Origin: Lysobacter enzymogenes
Lineage (GTDB): Bacteria; Pseudomonadota; Gammaproteobacteria; Xanthomonadales; Xanthomonadaceae
Assembly (NCBI RefSeq): GCF_017355525.1
Contig: NZ_CP067395.1
Coordinates: 3,937,001-4,001,000, forward strand
Direction: 5' to 3'
Length of the DNA: 64,000 nucleotides
Shown: positions 46,274 through 56,497 of the stretch, piece after piece
Layout: each line of letters starts with the position of its first letter
How positions within the stretch are numbered: position 1 is the stretch's first letter
Notes under the pieces: generated by a model
What the model saw: only the letters and a program-made list of their open reading frames with translations
What the model was told of the DNA's origin: nothing
Databases searched by the model: none
Translations under genes and position numbers: made by a program

Positions 46274-46744
46274 ATGACGCTTCGGACACCGACGCCGGCG
46301 ATTTTATGTGCCGCGTTGATACTGGCCGCGCTGGCGCCGCACGCCGCGCTGGCCCAGGACGACACCCGCCTGATCCTGTACACCGGCCGCGTCGGCGAAC
46401 GCGCGGTGACGATGTACCTCAAGGACGAACCGGCCCCGTGCGGCGGCGACTTGCGCCTGATCACCGCGATCTATCGCTACGACGGCGTGTCCAAGTGGCT
46501 GGAACTGGACGCCAACAGCGATCGCAAGGGCCGCCTGGCCCTGGTCGAATCCAACCTCGGCAGCGGCGTCAGCGGCGCGATGATGCTGGTGCGCGACGGC
46601 GATGGCCTGAAAGGCAAGTGGATCAGCCCCGACGGCGAGCGGGTGCTGCCGGCGCGCTTCCAGCCGGCTCCGGCGCCGGCCAGGAAGCGCCGCGAGATGG
46701 AGGAGACCCTGGAAAAGGTCCACTACGAGAACAACGACTGCTGA
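46274..46744 (+). CDS. Exported protein of unknown function
   Basis: Protein of 156 residues with signal peptide [28 protein letters not shown]. The mature domain is about 100 residues with [42 protein letters not shown] and [18 protein letters not shown], suggesting an all-beta fold. The tail is Lys/Arg/Glu-rich. Divergent from aceK; a very short frame with its own ATG precedes the chosen start. Family not recognised. Confidence 0.75.
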   Translation: MTLRTPTPAILCAALILAALAPHAALAQDDTRLILYTGRVGERAVTMYLKDEPAPCGGDLRLITAIYRYDGVSKWLELDANSDRKGRLALVESNLGSGVSGAMMLVRDGDGLKGKWISPDGERVLPARFQPAPAPARKRREMEETLEKVHYENNDC

Positions 46745-46761
46745 GCTGCGCCGGACTCGCC

Positions 46762-46786
46762 CTGTAGGAGCTGCGCAAGCTGCGAC
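46762..46786. repeat. Lone REP copy
   Basis: CTGTAGGAGCTGCGCAAGC-TGCGAC variant without an inverted partner, between two convergent genes. Confidence 0.75.
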
Positions 46787-46851
46787 CGCGCAGCCCGCCG
46801 GCCGCGTCGCATCCACGCAACGCCGACGAACCCACGATCAACCCACGCCGC

Positions 46852-47346
46852 CTAGCGCCCGCGCGGCCACCGCATCTCCAGCGCCACCATCGCCGCCACG
46901 CACGCCGAGATCGCCGGCCACCACGGCAGGAACAGTTCCAAGGTCGGTTCCCAGCGCGCCCAGGTATTGCCGTAGTGCAGCGCGAACACGGTCAGGTTGG
47001 TGTGCAGCGCCAGCAGCAGGGCCGCGCCGATCGCCGCCGCCGCCAGCGCGCGGTCGTAGCGGCGCGGCCCGCGCCGGCGCTGCCGCCAGCGCAGCAGCAA
47101 CGCGCACGGCAGCACGGTCAGCAACAGGCAGACCGTGGCGAAGAGGGTCAGCGCGGTGAGAAAGCGCACCGGCGTCATCGTCGTCAGCACTGCGACGTCC
47201 GTTTCGCCGATCACCGTTTCCCAGTGCGCCCAGGCCGGCAACGCCACCGCCGCGGCCATGAACCACAGCGCGCGCACGCCCCCAGCCAGCGCAGAACGGC
47301 CGGTGGCGAGCGCGGGCGAAACGAGGCTGATGCGGGTCGAGGTCAT
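46852..47346 (-). CDS. Membrane protein of unknown function
   Basis: Protein of 164 residues with about four hydrophobic segments (ALWFMAAAVALPAWAHW, FLTALTLFATVCLLLTVLPCALLL, ALAAAAIGAALLLALHTNLTVF, WWPAISACVAAMVALEM). The start is uncertain: ATG at 47346 (MTSTRIS) is used, but in-frame starts further upstream overlap the leader of the plus-strand gene. No family recognised. Divergent from the DUF4344 gene. Confidence 0.65.
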   Translation of the reverse strand: MTSTRISLVSPALATGRSALAGGVRALWFMAAAVALPAWAHWETVIGETDVAVLTTMTPVRFLTALTLFATVCLLLTVLPCALLLRWRQRRRGPRRYDRALAAAAIGAALLLALHTNLTVFALHYGNTWARWEPTLELFLPWWPAISACVAAMVALEMRWPRGR

Positions 47347-47612
47347 GGACGCGGCGGCCGCTCGGTCGATACGGCCAACGATCCTACTGTCATTACCGGC
47401 AAAATCCGATGCACTTCTCGAAACCATCGGGTTACCATCCGCCGCGACGGTGCAGGGATGCTGATACGCGCCGATCGGACCGGCCCGATGGGGGAACTCC
47501 GGTGCGGCGCCCGCCGCCCGGAAGGCATCGCCGGCACCGCTCGCCGCTCGCGTCTTGCGCTCGAACCGGGGCTTCGCGCCCCGTGCCTTTCCTGACGAGA
47601 GCGACACATCCA

Positions 47613-48644
47613 ATGGTTCAGAAGATCATCATCGGCGTGCTGGCCGCGGCCCTGATCGCGGTCTGTTCGGTCTGGGGCTACACCGCCTGGCAGAAGCAGC
47701 AGGCCGCCGCGCCCGCACCGGCGCCCGTCGCCGCCGCGCTGCCCGCGGCCAAGCCGCTCGATGCGGCCCTGCCGGCCGAGACCGCGCCGGTCGCGGCCGA
47801 AGCGCCGAAGGAAGAAAAGGCCGACGGCACCCACTTCACCTACAAGTACGTCTCGCCGCGCAATTCCGACCTGCTGGCGATGTACAACATGGCCAGCGAG
47901 ATCGACATCCTGCACCACCTGCCGGAGGTCAATCAGCTCGACGGCTGGCTGACCCTGCCGCGGCCGATCAACTTCATCACCGCCGAGTGCGGCACCGTCA
48001 ACGCCTTCTACGCCCGCGACAAGGGCGACGTGGTGCTGTGCTACGAGATGCTGGAACTGCTGGTGCGCCAGGGCGCGGCGATCGCCCAGGCCAACGGCGG
48101 CAGCACCGGCGACCAGCTCAAGTACCTGATGGCGAACCTGCGCTTCCTGATGCTGCACGAGACCGGCCACGCCCTGGTCGACATGCTCGACCTGCCGCAG
48201 ACCGGGCGCGAGGAAGACGCGGTCGACCAGCTCGCCACCACCTTGATGCTGTCGCTGGTCAGCGCCGACGAGAGCGAGGGCGACATCGCCCAGAACCTGC
48301 AGCTGGCGTCGAACTTCTTCCTGCTGACCGACAGCGGCAACCACGACATGGCCAGCTACGCCGACGAGCATTCGGTCGGCGCGCAGCGCTTCTTCAACCT
48401 GCAGTGCATGATCTACGGCCACGATCCGGGCAAGTACCTGCGCATCGTCACCAGCGGCCGCCTGCCCGAGGCGCGCGCGCTGCGCTGCCAGGACGAGAGC
48501 AAGCAGATCACCCGCAACTGGCTGCGCCTGATCGAGCCGAACATCGCGCCGAAGCACCGCATGACCGCCGAGGAGGAGCAGGCCAAGATCGAGGCGATCA
48601 AGCAAAAGCAGGTCGAGAACGCGCCGGCGCCGTACGTGCGCTGA
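47613..48644 (+). CDS. DUF4344-type putative metallopeptidase, signal-anchored
   Basis: Protein of 343 residues. N-terminal anchor MVQKIIIGVLAAALIAVCSVWGY, Ala/Pro-rich linker to about 75, then a domain with PRPINFITAECGTVNAFYARDKGDVVLCYEMLE and the zinc-peptidase motif HETGHALVD (HExxH-like HETGH). EEDAVDQLATTLML may supply a further Glu ligand. This matches DUF4344 putative metallopeptidases. Probably membrane-tethered facing the periplasm. Substrate unknown. Confidence 0.85.
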   Translation: MVQKIIIGVLAAALIAVCSVWGYTAWQKQQAAAPAPAPVAAALPAAKPLDAALPAETAPVAAEAPKEEKADGTHFTYKYVSPRNSDLLAMYNMASEIDILHHLPEVNQLDGWLTLPRPINFITAECGTVNAFYARDKGDVVLCYEMLELLVRQGAAIAQANGGSTGDQLKYLMANLRFLMLHETGHALVDMLDLPQTGREEDAVDQLATTLMLSLVSADESEGDIAQNLQLASNFFLLTDSGNHDMASYADEHSVGAQRFFNLQCMIYGHDPGKYLRIVTSGRLPEARALRCQDESKQITRNWLRLIEPNIAPKHRMTAEEEQAKIEAIKQKQVENAPAPYVR

Positions 48645-48772
48645 GCCTCGTCCGGGCGCCCGGATACGGGCGCCGCGGTTGCGCCCGCCGATGCGGCGCG
48701 CGCAGCCCGGATCCAAAAAGAACTATGCGCGGCCGCTACGGCGGCCGTTTCATCGCTATCGGTTGATTGCAC

Positions 48773-49081
48773 ATGATGGTTTGCCGCACGCTCGCACTGA
48801 GCGCTTTCGTCCTCGCGCTGGCCGCCTGCGTCAAGCCCGCCGCCGAACCGGCTTCGCCGGAACAGGCGCGCGCCGCGTTCCTGGCTTCGTGCGAACGCCG
48901 GCTGCAAGGCCGCACCTCGCTCAGCGCCGCGCAGATCGCGAGCTTCTGCCCCTGCTTCGCCGACGCGGCCGCCGCCAAGCACGATCTCAACCGGCTCAAC
49001 GCCGAGATGGAATCCGGCAGCGACGACGCGTTCAAGTCGACCCTCCAGGCCGAATTCGAGCAGTGCAAACGGCGCATGTAA
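48773..49081 (+). CDS. Small lipoprotein with cysteines
   Basis: Protein of about 102 residues. Lipobox LAAC (signal MMVCRTLALSAFVLALAAC), then a helical domain with four cysteines (SCERRLQG, SFCPCF, EQCKRRM). ATG at 48773 or 48776 are both possible. Followed by an extended REP palindrome that also ends the convergent operon. Family unknown. Confidence 0.7.
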   Translation: MMVCRTLALSAFVLALAACVKPAAEPASPEQARAAFLASCERRLQGRTSLSAAQIASFCPCFADAAAAKHDLNRLNAEMESGSDDAFKSTLQAEFEQCKRRM

Positions 49082-49097
49082 CGCGCCGATAGCCCTC

Positions 49098-49225
49098 CTG
49101 TAGGAGCGGCGCAAGCCGCGACCGCGAATCCGCAACCACGACGAAACCGCCCTGCGAGCGAAAGACTCGCGGATGCAGGCGCCGTGGTTGCGGATTCGCG
49201 GTCGCGGCTTGCGCCGCTCCTACAG
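49098..49225. repeat. REP palindrome with perfect 43-bp arms
   Basis: Left arm 49098-49140 and right arm 49183-49225 are exact inverted copies of 43 bp separated by 42 bp. Beyond the REP core the arms share CGAATCCGCAACCACG, a sequence not found at the other REP loci. Sits between convergent genes. Confidence 0.92.
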
Positions 49226-49235
49226 GAAGCGCCGG

Positions 49236-49697
49236 CTACTGCGCGTTGCCGTCGGGCATCAGCAGCACCAGCGGCTCGCAGGCTTTCGCCGTGCAGCCCC
49301 AGCGGCGCACGGCCGCTCCGTCGGTCCAGGTCGCCGTCGCCGCGGCGTTGATCTCGAAGTCCCACTCGCGTCCCTGCGCGCGCAGGCGGCCGCTGATCGA
49401 ACACGGCAGCCAGTAGAACGCGTCGTGGGTGCCGTCGGGGTATTCGCGGCTCGCGGCGAACAATGCCGCCACCTGCCGCGGATTCAGGCGCCACGCCGCG
49501 CAGTCCTTGCGCAGCGCGGGTTCGCGGCCTTGCGGGTCGTCGAAGCGCGCCGGATCCACGCGCAGCACGGTCAGCGTTTGGCCGCCGTCCGCGCCGGGCG
49601 CGTGCGCGCAGGCGGCCAGCAGCAGTGCGAGCGACAAGCCGGCAACGGCCTGAAAACCAGTACGTCGCAGAGCAAGCATCGTAGTGAACGGCATCAT
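49236..49697 (-). CDS. Lipoprotein of unknown function, third gene of an overlapping operon
   Basis: Protein of 153 residues starting MMPFTTMLALRRTGF, signal peptide with lipobox LLAAC, mature part with paired cysteines (DCAAW, LPCSI, GCTAKACEP). Its ATG overlaps the stop of the preceding gene by 4 bp (49694-49697), so it is coupled to it. A conserved-looking stretch is NPRQVAALFAASREYPDGTHDAFYWLPC. Family not recognised. Confidence 0.75.
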   Translation of the reverse strand: MMPFTTMLALRRTGFQAVAGLSLALLLAACAHAPGADGGQTLTVLRVDPARFDDPQGREPALRKDCAAWRLNPRQVAALFAASREYPDGTHDAFYWLPCSISGRLRAQGREWDFEINAAATATWTDGAAVRRWGCTAKACEPLVLLMPDGNAQ

Positions 49698-50074
49698 CGG
49701 GCCTTGGGAAAATCCGCGGCCTTGCGCTCGAACGCGTCGCGCGCCAGGCCTGCGTAACAAACGAACGCCGCCACCGCCTGTTCGACGCTGGAAACGCTGA
49801 AACTCAGCGCGTCGCCGCGCTGCGCCAGGCGCGCGAGCAAGGAATCGCGAACCAGGCGTTCGCTGCGGAACGCGAATGCGCCATGGCCGAGCGGCCGCGC
49901 TTCGAGAAAATCGCGTTCGTCGCGGTACAGGCCGATACCGTACGCGCGCTCGGGCGGCGCCGCCTGCGCCTGCGCCAGCAACTCGCCCAGGCGCGAGGTC
50001 GGCACCGGGCCCAGCTGTTCGACGGCGCCGTCGTCGTAGACGCGGTAACCGCGCAGGTCGGCTGCGGCGTTCAT
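49694..50074 (-). CDS. Cytoplasmic protein of unknown function, second gene of the operon
   Basis: Protein of 126 residues without signal peptide: MNAAADLRGYRVYDDGAVEQLGPVP..., followed by GIGLYRDERDFLEARPLGHGAFAFRSERLVRDSLLAR. Starts with ATG at 50074 overlapping the upstream stop by 4 bp. A soluble companion between two exported proteins. No motif recognised. Confidence 0.72.
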   Translation of the reverse strand: MNAAADLRGYRVYDDGAVEQLGPVPTSRLGELLAQAQAAPPERAYGIGLYRDERDFLEARPLGHGAFAFRSERLVRDSLLARLAQRGDALSFSVSSVEQAVAAFVCYAGLARDAFERKAADFPKAR

Positions 50075-50574
50075 CGCCCGTCGAACAGCCGCAACACGAG
50101 TTCTTCGACTTCCAGCGGCCGGCCGGCGCGCGCGGCGGCCTGGTGCCATTGCGCCGGCGAGGGACCGTCGCTGGCGCTCGCGCCGCCCCACAGCGAGGCG
50201 TTGATCGCGAACACCGCCGCGCCTTCGCGCACATGCATCGGCGCGACCCGCTCCAACGCGGCGCGCAGCGGGCCTTCGACCGCGGCCGGCAATGCCGGCG
50301 TGTAATCCAGCCAGACCTTGCGCGCGCCGTCGGCGCGCACCGCGACGACCACATAGCCCGACGCGGGCGCGCCGGGCGCGGCCCGTTGCAGATGCGCCTG
50401 CGCCGCGGCGTTGAGCGCCTTGATGTAGGCCGCCATCGCCTCGGCGCCGTCGACGCGCTGCGCCATCGCCTCCTGCGGTTGCAGCAGCATGATCGAGTTG
50501 ACCGCGTACGGCGCGGCCGCGGCGGCGGATCCGGTCCAGGACATGAGCAGCACGATCGTCAACAACCAACGCAT
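50071..50574 (-). CDS. Exported protein of unknown function, first gene of the operon
   Basis: Protein of 167 residues with signal peptide [21 protein letters not shown]. Mature region with YAVNSIMLLQPQEAMAQRVDGAEAMAAYIKAL and SGYVVVAVRADGARKVWLDYTPALP, reminiscent of a TonB-domain-like or small alpha/beta fold. Leads a three-gene unit (50574 to 49236) in which each stop and start share ATGA. Confidence 0.72.
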   Translation of the reverse strand: MRWLLTIVLLMSWTGSAAAAAPYAVNSIMLLQPQEAMAQRVDGAEAMAAYIKALNAAAQAHLQRAAPGAPASGYVVVAVRADGARKVWLDYTPALPAAVEGPLRAALERVAPMHVREGAAVFAINASLWGGASASDGPSPAQWHQAAARAGRPLEVEELVLRLFDGR

Positions 50575-50701
50575 GGCGGCGACCTCGCATCCGATGTGAG
50601 GCGGTAAGGCGGCCCGCGCGGGCGCGGGGCTTGCCGCGATCCTAGCGCAACCGGCTGCGGCCGGTCTGCCGGCCGTCGTCCGCGTGGTCGCGATGGCCCC
50701 T

Positions 50702-50862
50702 TGTAGGAGCGGCGCGAGCCGCGACCAACCGCAGCGGTGTTCGAAAGCGCCGCTTCCGCAGCCCGGGCAATCGGCCACGCTTGCAGATGCCGACTATCGG
50801 GGCTTCGGAAACCTCGCTTGCGAACACCGCTGCGGTTGGTCGCGGCTCGCGCCGCTCCTACA
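50702..50862. repeat. REP palindrome with 42-bp arms
   Basis: Arms 50702-50743 and 50821-50862 are exact inverted copies; outside the core they share GACCAACCGCAGCGGTGTTCG, unique to this locus. Loop of 77 bp. Between icd terminator and the three-gene operon. Confidence 0.92.
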
Positions 50863-50878
50863 GGTAGGCATCGAAACG

Positions 50879-50912
50879 CCAAAAAAACACGGGGCGCCTG
50901 AGCGCCCCGTGC
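50879..50912 (-). terminator. Terminator after icd
   Basis: On the minus strand: GCACGGGGCGCTCAGGCGCCCCGTG-TTTTTTT. Stem of about 10 bp with a run of T, 26 bp past the icd stop. Confidence 0.92.
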
Positions 50913-50937
50913 TTCAACGACTTCGGCGCGTCGCGCC

Positions 50938-52266
<1,329 letters not shown>

Positions 52267-52481
52267 TACGATCTCCAGTGGGGCCGCCCGTGCGCAGGCG
52301 CATGGGACGGTGCAGGGTTCCTGCGGCCCGCGGGTGGCGCGACGGGCCGGCCGGCCATTGTCGCGGTTCGGGGGAGGCGAGGCAAAGTGCGCGGTGGGTC
52401 GCTGTGTTGCGGGGCCGGGCCGCAGGGCCTGTTATCGTGGCCGGCGCGGGCGCGGGCGCGGCGGCATCGGAGGCAGAGGCA

Positions 52482-52802
52482 ATGGCGGCGCAGGATTCGA
52501 TCTATGCCCGGCAGTGGCGCGACCGGCGCGCGCGCCGATTGTGGTTTTACGGCGTTTGGATCGGCGGCTTCGCGGTCCTGGCGCTGCTGATGTTCGGCGT
52601 GCTTCCACATTTCCCACAGATCCCGGCCGGCGCAATATTCGTCGTACTGGGCTTGACTTGGTTGGCGGGTTCCTTCTTCGCCGGGATGCGGCTTCAGCGA
52701 TTTCCTTGTCCTCGCTGCGGACGTTCGTATTTCATGACCTCATTGATCTACTTCCCGTTCGCGCGTCAGTGCCGCCATTGCGGCTTGCCGCGGGACGAGT
52801 GA
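52482..52802 (+). CDS. Small membrane protein with a zinc ribbon
   Basis: Protein of 106 residues. Two membrane segments (LWFYGVWIGGFAVLALLMFGV and AIFVVLGLTWLAGSFFAGM) followed by a zinc-ribbon with CPRC and CRHC near the C-terminus. ATG at 52482 with GGAGGCAGAGG upstream. The stop is 8 bp before the next zinc-ribbon gene, so the two are cotranscribed. Confidence 0.78.
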   Translation: MAAQDSIYARQWRDRRARRLWFYGVWIGGFAVLALLMFGVLPHFPQIPAGAIFVVLGLTWLAGSFFAGMRLQRFPCPRCGRSYFMTSLIYFPFARQCRHCGLPRDE

Positions 52803-52810
52803 GGCGGCGC

Positions 52811-53281
52811 ATGTACCGTCGGAAATCTCCGGTGCGTAAACGCAGGAAGAAGCGGCCCGATCCGCCGGTGCCGGTCGATACCTCCCGGTGGTCGCAGGCC
52901 AGCCGCCGCTCGATGACCTGCGAACTGATCGGCGATCATTATTCCGATCGCACGCTCAGCTGCCGCAATTGCCGCAACGCATTCGTGTTCAGCGCGCAGC
53001 AACAGCGCGAAACTTACGAAGTACGCAAGGCCTACATCGCGCAACAACGTTGCCTGTGCCCGCAGTGCTGGCCGCAGCGCTTGCGCCTGGTCGACGAACT
53101 CAAGCGTCTGCGCTCGCGTTGGGCGCGCGACCGCGCGGGCGTGAAGCGCGACCCGCAGGCCTTGCGCCGATGGCGCGAACTGTTGGCGCAAGCGCCGCGC
53201 TACGGTCTGCGCAGGGACCGCGCGCAATGCGCGATGGTCGAGCGGTTGCTGGCCGCGGCCTTGCCGCCGGTGGATGCGTGA
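52811..53281 (+). CDS. Zinc-ribbon protein of the probable zinc-binding (zf-trcl) type
   Basis: Protein of 156 residues, very basic. N-terminal Arg/Lys-rich leader RRKSPVRKRRKKRPDPP, then CRNCRNAF and CPQCWPQ forming a zinc ribbon about 30 residues apart, then an Arg-rich helical tail. Unknown role; could bind nucleic acid. Second gene of the pair starting at 52482. Confidence 0.75.
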   Translation: MYRRKSPVRKRRKKRPDPPVPVDTSRWSQASRRSMTCELIGDHYSDRTLSCRNCRNAFVFSAQQQRETYEVRKAYIAQQRCLCPQCWPQRLRLVDELKRLRSRWARDRAGVKRDPQALRRWRELLAQAPRYGLRRDRAQCAMVERLLAAALPPVDA

Positions 53282-53404
53282 GGGTTCGGCCTGCGTCGCG
53301 AACGATGCAGGGCGTCGCCCGGCAACGCTGGAATCGAGCCGATCCCTTATGCTGTCGCAGTAGCGACGTACCCGCATTCGTACGCAGCGATTCGGATTGC
53401 AACA

Positions 53405-53620
53405 ATGATGAAGATCCTAGCGATCGTAGCCGCCCTGATTTCCACCGGCCTGGGCATCAGCGCGATCCTCACCCGCAGCATCTCGTTGCACTGGACCATC
53501 GGCAACGGCGAGCCGCGGCTCGACGAGCCGCCGACGGAGGTCCGCGGTTGGCCGGCGGTGGTCCTGGGCGTCGTCTGCATCGGCATCGGTGCGTTCATCG
53601 TCGCCAAGCACGTGCTCTGA
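53405..53620 (+). CDS. Small membrane protein of unknown function (71 aa)
   Basis: Protein of 71 residues with two hydrophobic segments (ILAIVAALISTGLGISAIL and AVVLGVVCIGIGAFIVA) joined by a polar loop. ATG at 53405 (a second ATG at 53408). Codon usage is like the neighbours. Not recognised. Confidence 0.65.
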   Translation: MMKILAIVAALISTGLGISAILTRSISLHWTIGNGEPRLDEPPTEVRGWPAVVLGVVCIGIGAFIVAKHVL

Positions 53621-53671
53621 GCCGTCTGCGCGGGAATCCGCGCGGATTCGGCGCGAGTCGCTTCGTCCCTG

Positions 53672-54037
53672 TCAGCCCGCGACAGCCCAGTCGCCCGGCG
53701 TCAACGGCGCCATCCCATGCACGGCCCGTGCGCGGTCGCATTGCGCGCTCGGCGCGCCGTCTTCCCACGCGGGCCTGACCTCGCGGCACGGCGAAGGCCG
53801 CAACGGATAGATGCCGCAGTGCGCGTCGCGCGCGAGGTCGCCACGCAGTTGTTCGCAACGCACCGGCGCGCCGCCGTAGGTGCCGCGCATGACCACGCGG
53901 TGCGGGTCCAGGGTTTCGGTCAGCGCCGATGGAGTGAGGCCGTGCGGGTGCGCGTCGGTCTCGCTCCAGTGGAACGCGACGCGGAAGGCGGCGCAGCAGG
54001 CGCCGCAGCGCAGGCAGGGGTGGGCAGCGTCGGACAT
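53672..54037 (-). CDS. YkgJ family cysteine-cluster protein
   Basis: Protein of 121 residues. The N-terminal CLRCGACC motif (Cys at 8, 11, 14, 15) and the downstream CEQL, CGIYPLRPSPCREV set are the hallmark of the YkgJ/CxxCxxCC cluster family, which probably binds a zinc or iron-sulfur centre. Single gene. The function of the family is not established. Confidence 0.88.
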   Translation of the reverse strand: MSDAAHPCLRCGACCAAFRVAFHWSETDAHPHGLTPSALTETLDPHRVVMRGTYGGAPVRCEQLRGDLARDAHCGIYPLRPSPCREVRPAWEDGAPSAQCDRARAVHGMAPLTPGDWAVAG

Positions 54038-54085
54038 GGGCCGGCGAATGTCGCGGCGGTGAAGGGATGGAATGGGTGCGAACGG

Positions 54086-54394
54086 CTACAGCAGCGCGGA
54101 CACGCCGACCGCGCTCGTGAACGCGGAGATCAGCCCGAGCCACGCGATGATACGGCCATGCTCGGCGAAGCGCTGCGGGCGCAGCAGCCACTGCACGGCG
54201 CAGCCGACGAGATAGCCGGGCAGGAAGGCGAGGACGAGGCCGGTCCAGAGGCGGTCGAAGGCCTTGGGCGCTTCGAGTCCGTAGTAGCCGGCGACCGCGC
54301 CGAGCGCGAGTGCGGCGTACAGCGTCAGCCTCAGCGGCCGGATCCGGCGCAGATCCGCCCGGTCGTAGTCGAACCAGAATCGCGATTGCCGCAT
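54086..54394 (-). CDS. Small membrane protein of unknown function
   Basis: Protein of 102 residues with two to three membrane helices (LTLYAALALGAVAGYYGL, LWTGLVLAFLPGYLVGCAVQWLL, IIAWLGLISAFTSAVGVSALL). ATG at 54394 has AAGGAAG upstream; a longer in-frame start at 54427 is possible. Not recognised. Confidence 0.7.
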   Translation of the reverse strand: MRQSRFWFDYDRADLRRIRPLRLTLYAALALGAVAGYYGLEAPKAFDRLWTGLVLAFLPGYLVGCAVQWLLRPQRFAEHGRIIAWLGLISAFTSAVGVSALL

Positions 54395-54477
54395 GCCGCT
54401 TCCTTGGCGCTGCTTGAACCGAGCCACACGCTAGCGCGACCCGGTCGCCACCGCCAGGGGCGACGCGGTTCAGGCGC

Positions 54478-55185
<708 letters not shown>

Positions 55186-55256
55186 GGCGGCGCTCGTGGG
55201 GGCAACGGGGGCGTGCATGGTAGTCGCAAGCGCGTCGCCGCGGCGAAAATACCCGC

Positions 55257-55652
55257 ATGAGCGCCCGCATCCCCGTCCCCGCCGCCTGCCCCTGCGACCC
55301 GGCCCGCCGTTATTCCGCCTGCTGCGGCCCCGCGCATGCCGGCCAGCCCGCGGCCAGCGCCCAGGCGCTGATGCGCTCGCGCTACAGCGCCTATGCGCTC
55401 GGCGACCTGGAGTACCTGCGCGCGAGCTGGGCGGCGCGGACCTGCCCGGACGAACTCGATTTCGACCCGGCGGTGCGCTGGCTCGGCCTGGAGATCAAGC
55501 GCACGCGCGAAGACGGCGACGCGGCGGCGGTGGAATTCGTCGCGCGTTACCGCGTCGGCGGCGGCAGCGCGGTGCGGCTGCACGAGCTCAGCCGGTTCGA
55601 GCGGGTCGACGGGCGCTGGCTTTATCTGGACGGCGAATTCCCGTCGGGTTGA
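55257..55652 (+). CDS. YchJ/UPF0225 family protein
   Basis: Protein of 131 residues. N-terminal SEC-C-like cluster [15 protein letters not shown], then the UPF0225 signature [22 protein letters not shown] and a C-terminal NTF2-like fold ending [18 protein letters not shown]. The biochemical function of the family is not known. It is divergent from the SEC-C protein gene, so the pair share one promoter region of about 70 bp. Confidence 0.92.
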   Translation: MSARIPVPAACPCDPARRYSACCGPAHAGQPAASAQALMRSRYSAYALGDLEYLRASWAARTCPDELDFDPAVRWLGLEIKRTREDGDAAAVEFVARYRVGGGSAVRLHELSRFERVDGRWLYLDGEFPSG

Positions 55653-55667
55653 AGCCACGATCGCCCC

Positions 55668-55811
55668 CTGTAGGAGCGGCGCAAGCCGCGACCGCGACAC
55701 TGCGCTTACGACGAATTTTCGATCCGTTCGCATCCGCGCGCGCGGTCGCGCGCGATGGCCACTGGCGCCGCGGTTGCGGGTTCGCGGTCGCGGCTCGCGC
55801 CGCTCCTACAG
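55668..55811. repeat. REP-type inverted pair
   Basis: Forward copy at 55668-55697 and inverted copy at 55779-55811 between convergent genes, with 81 bp between the cores. Confidence 0.85.
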
Positions 55812-55850
55812 CAAGCCGACGCGAGTCCCGCAACCGCCGCATCGCGCGAA

Positions 55851-55882
55851 CAAAAAAAGGGCGCGGCCGTGAGGCCGCGCCC
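55851..55882 (-). terminator. Terminator after the lipoprotein gene
   Basis: On the minus strand: GGGCGCGGCC-TCAC-GGCCGCGCCC-TTTTTTTG. Ten-base-pair stem with a T7 tract, about 32 bp past the stop. Confidence 0.92.
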
Positions 55883-55913
55883 GGGCTTGCCCGCCCTTGA
55901 GGCGGAGAGAGGC

Positions 55914-56423
55914 TTACTTCTTGACTTCGAAATCCTTGCTCTGGACGACGTTGCCGTCCTGGCTGATCTCGACCTTGTACTTGCCTTCCGGGAAGCCCTT
56001 CGGGCTGTTGATGCTGAACTCGGTCACGCCGCCGTTGGTGGCCTGCACGTCGACCGCCGGATCTTCCTTGACGGTCTGGCCGTCCTGGTAGGTCCACTTG
56101 GCGCCGATCTTGGTCGCCACGGTGGCGGTCGGATCGGAGGTGTTGGTGGTCACCGACGCGTGGATGGTGTCCTTCGGCTTGAACGTGGTCGCCGCGGCGG
56201 TGACCTTCTTGTCGGCGCCGACGGCGCTGCCGAGGTCGAGGCTGGCGACGGTCGCGGTCGCAGCGACCGGAGCCGGGGCCGGGGCGGGCGCAGGAGCCGG
56301 GGTTTCGGCGGCCGGCGGCGGCGGCGGCGGAGCCGGCTCTTCCTTCTTCTTGCAGCCCGCCAGCGCCAGCGAGGCGACCAGGGCGGCGGCGACGGCGTAC
56401 GTGGTGCGATTGCGGATCAGCAT
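55914..56423 (-). CDS. Lipoprotein of unknown function
   Basis: Protein of 169 residues. Lipobox LAGC (MLIRNRTTYAVAAALVASLALAGC) followed by KKKEE and a Pro/Ala-rich linker (about 28-60). The C-terminal domain has SLDLGSAVGADKKVTAAATTFKPKDTIHASV and ends KVEISQDGNVVQSKDFEVKK, an immunoglobulin-like beta sandwich in appearance. 75 bp downstream of a LysM gene in the same direction. Not recognised. Confidence 0.8.
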   Translation of the reverse strand: MLIRNRTTYAVAAALVASLALAGCKKKEEPAPPPPPPAAETPAPAPAPAPAPVAATATVASLDLGSAVGADKKVTAAATTFKPKDTIHASVTTNTSDPTATVATKIGAKWTYQDGQTVKEDPAVDVQATNGGVTEFSINSPKGFPEGKYKVEISQDGNVVQSKDFEVKK

Positions 56424-56497
56424 GGTGGATCTCCTTGGAAAGACGATGAAGTGGAAAGCGTCGCGGCGCGGGTTCGCGCCTCGTCGTTGACGGTGCG

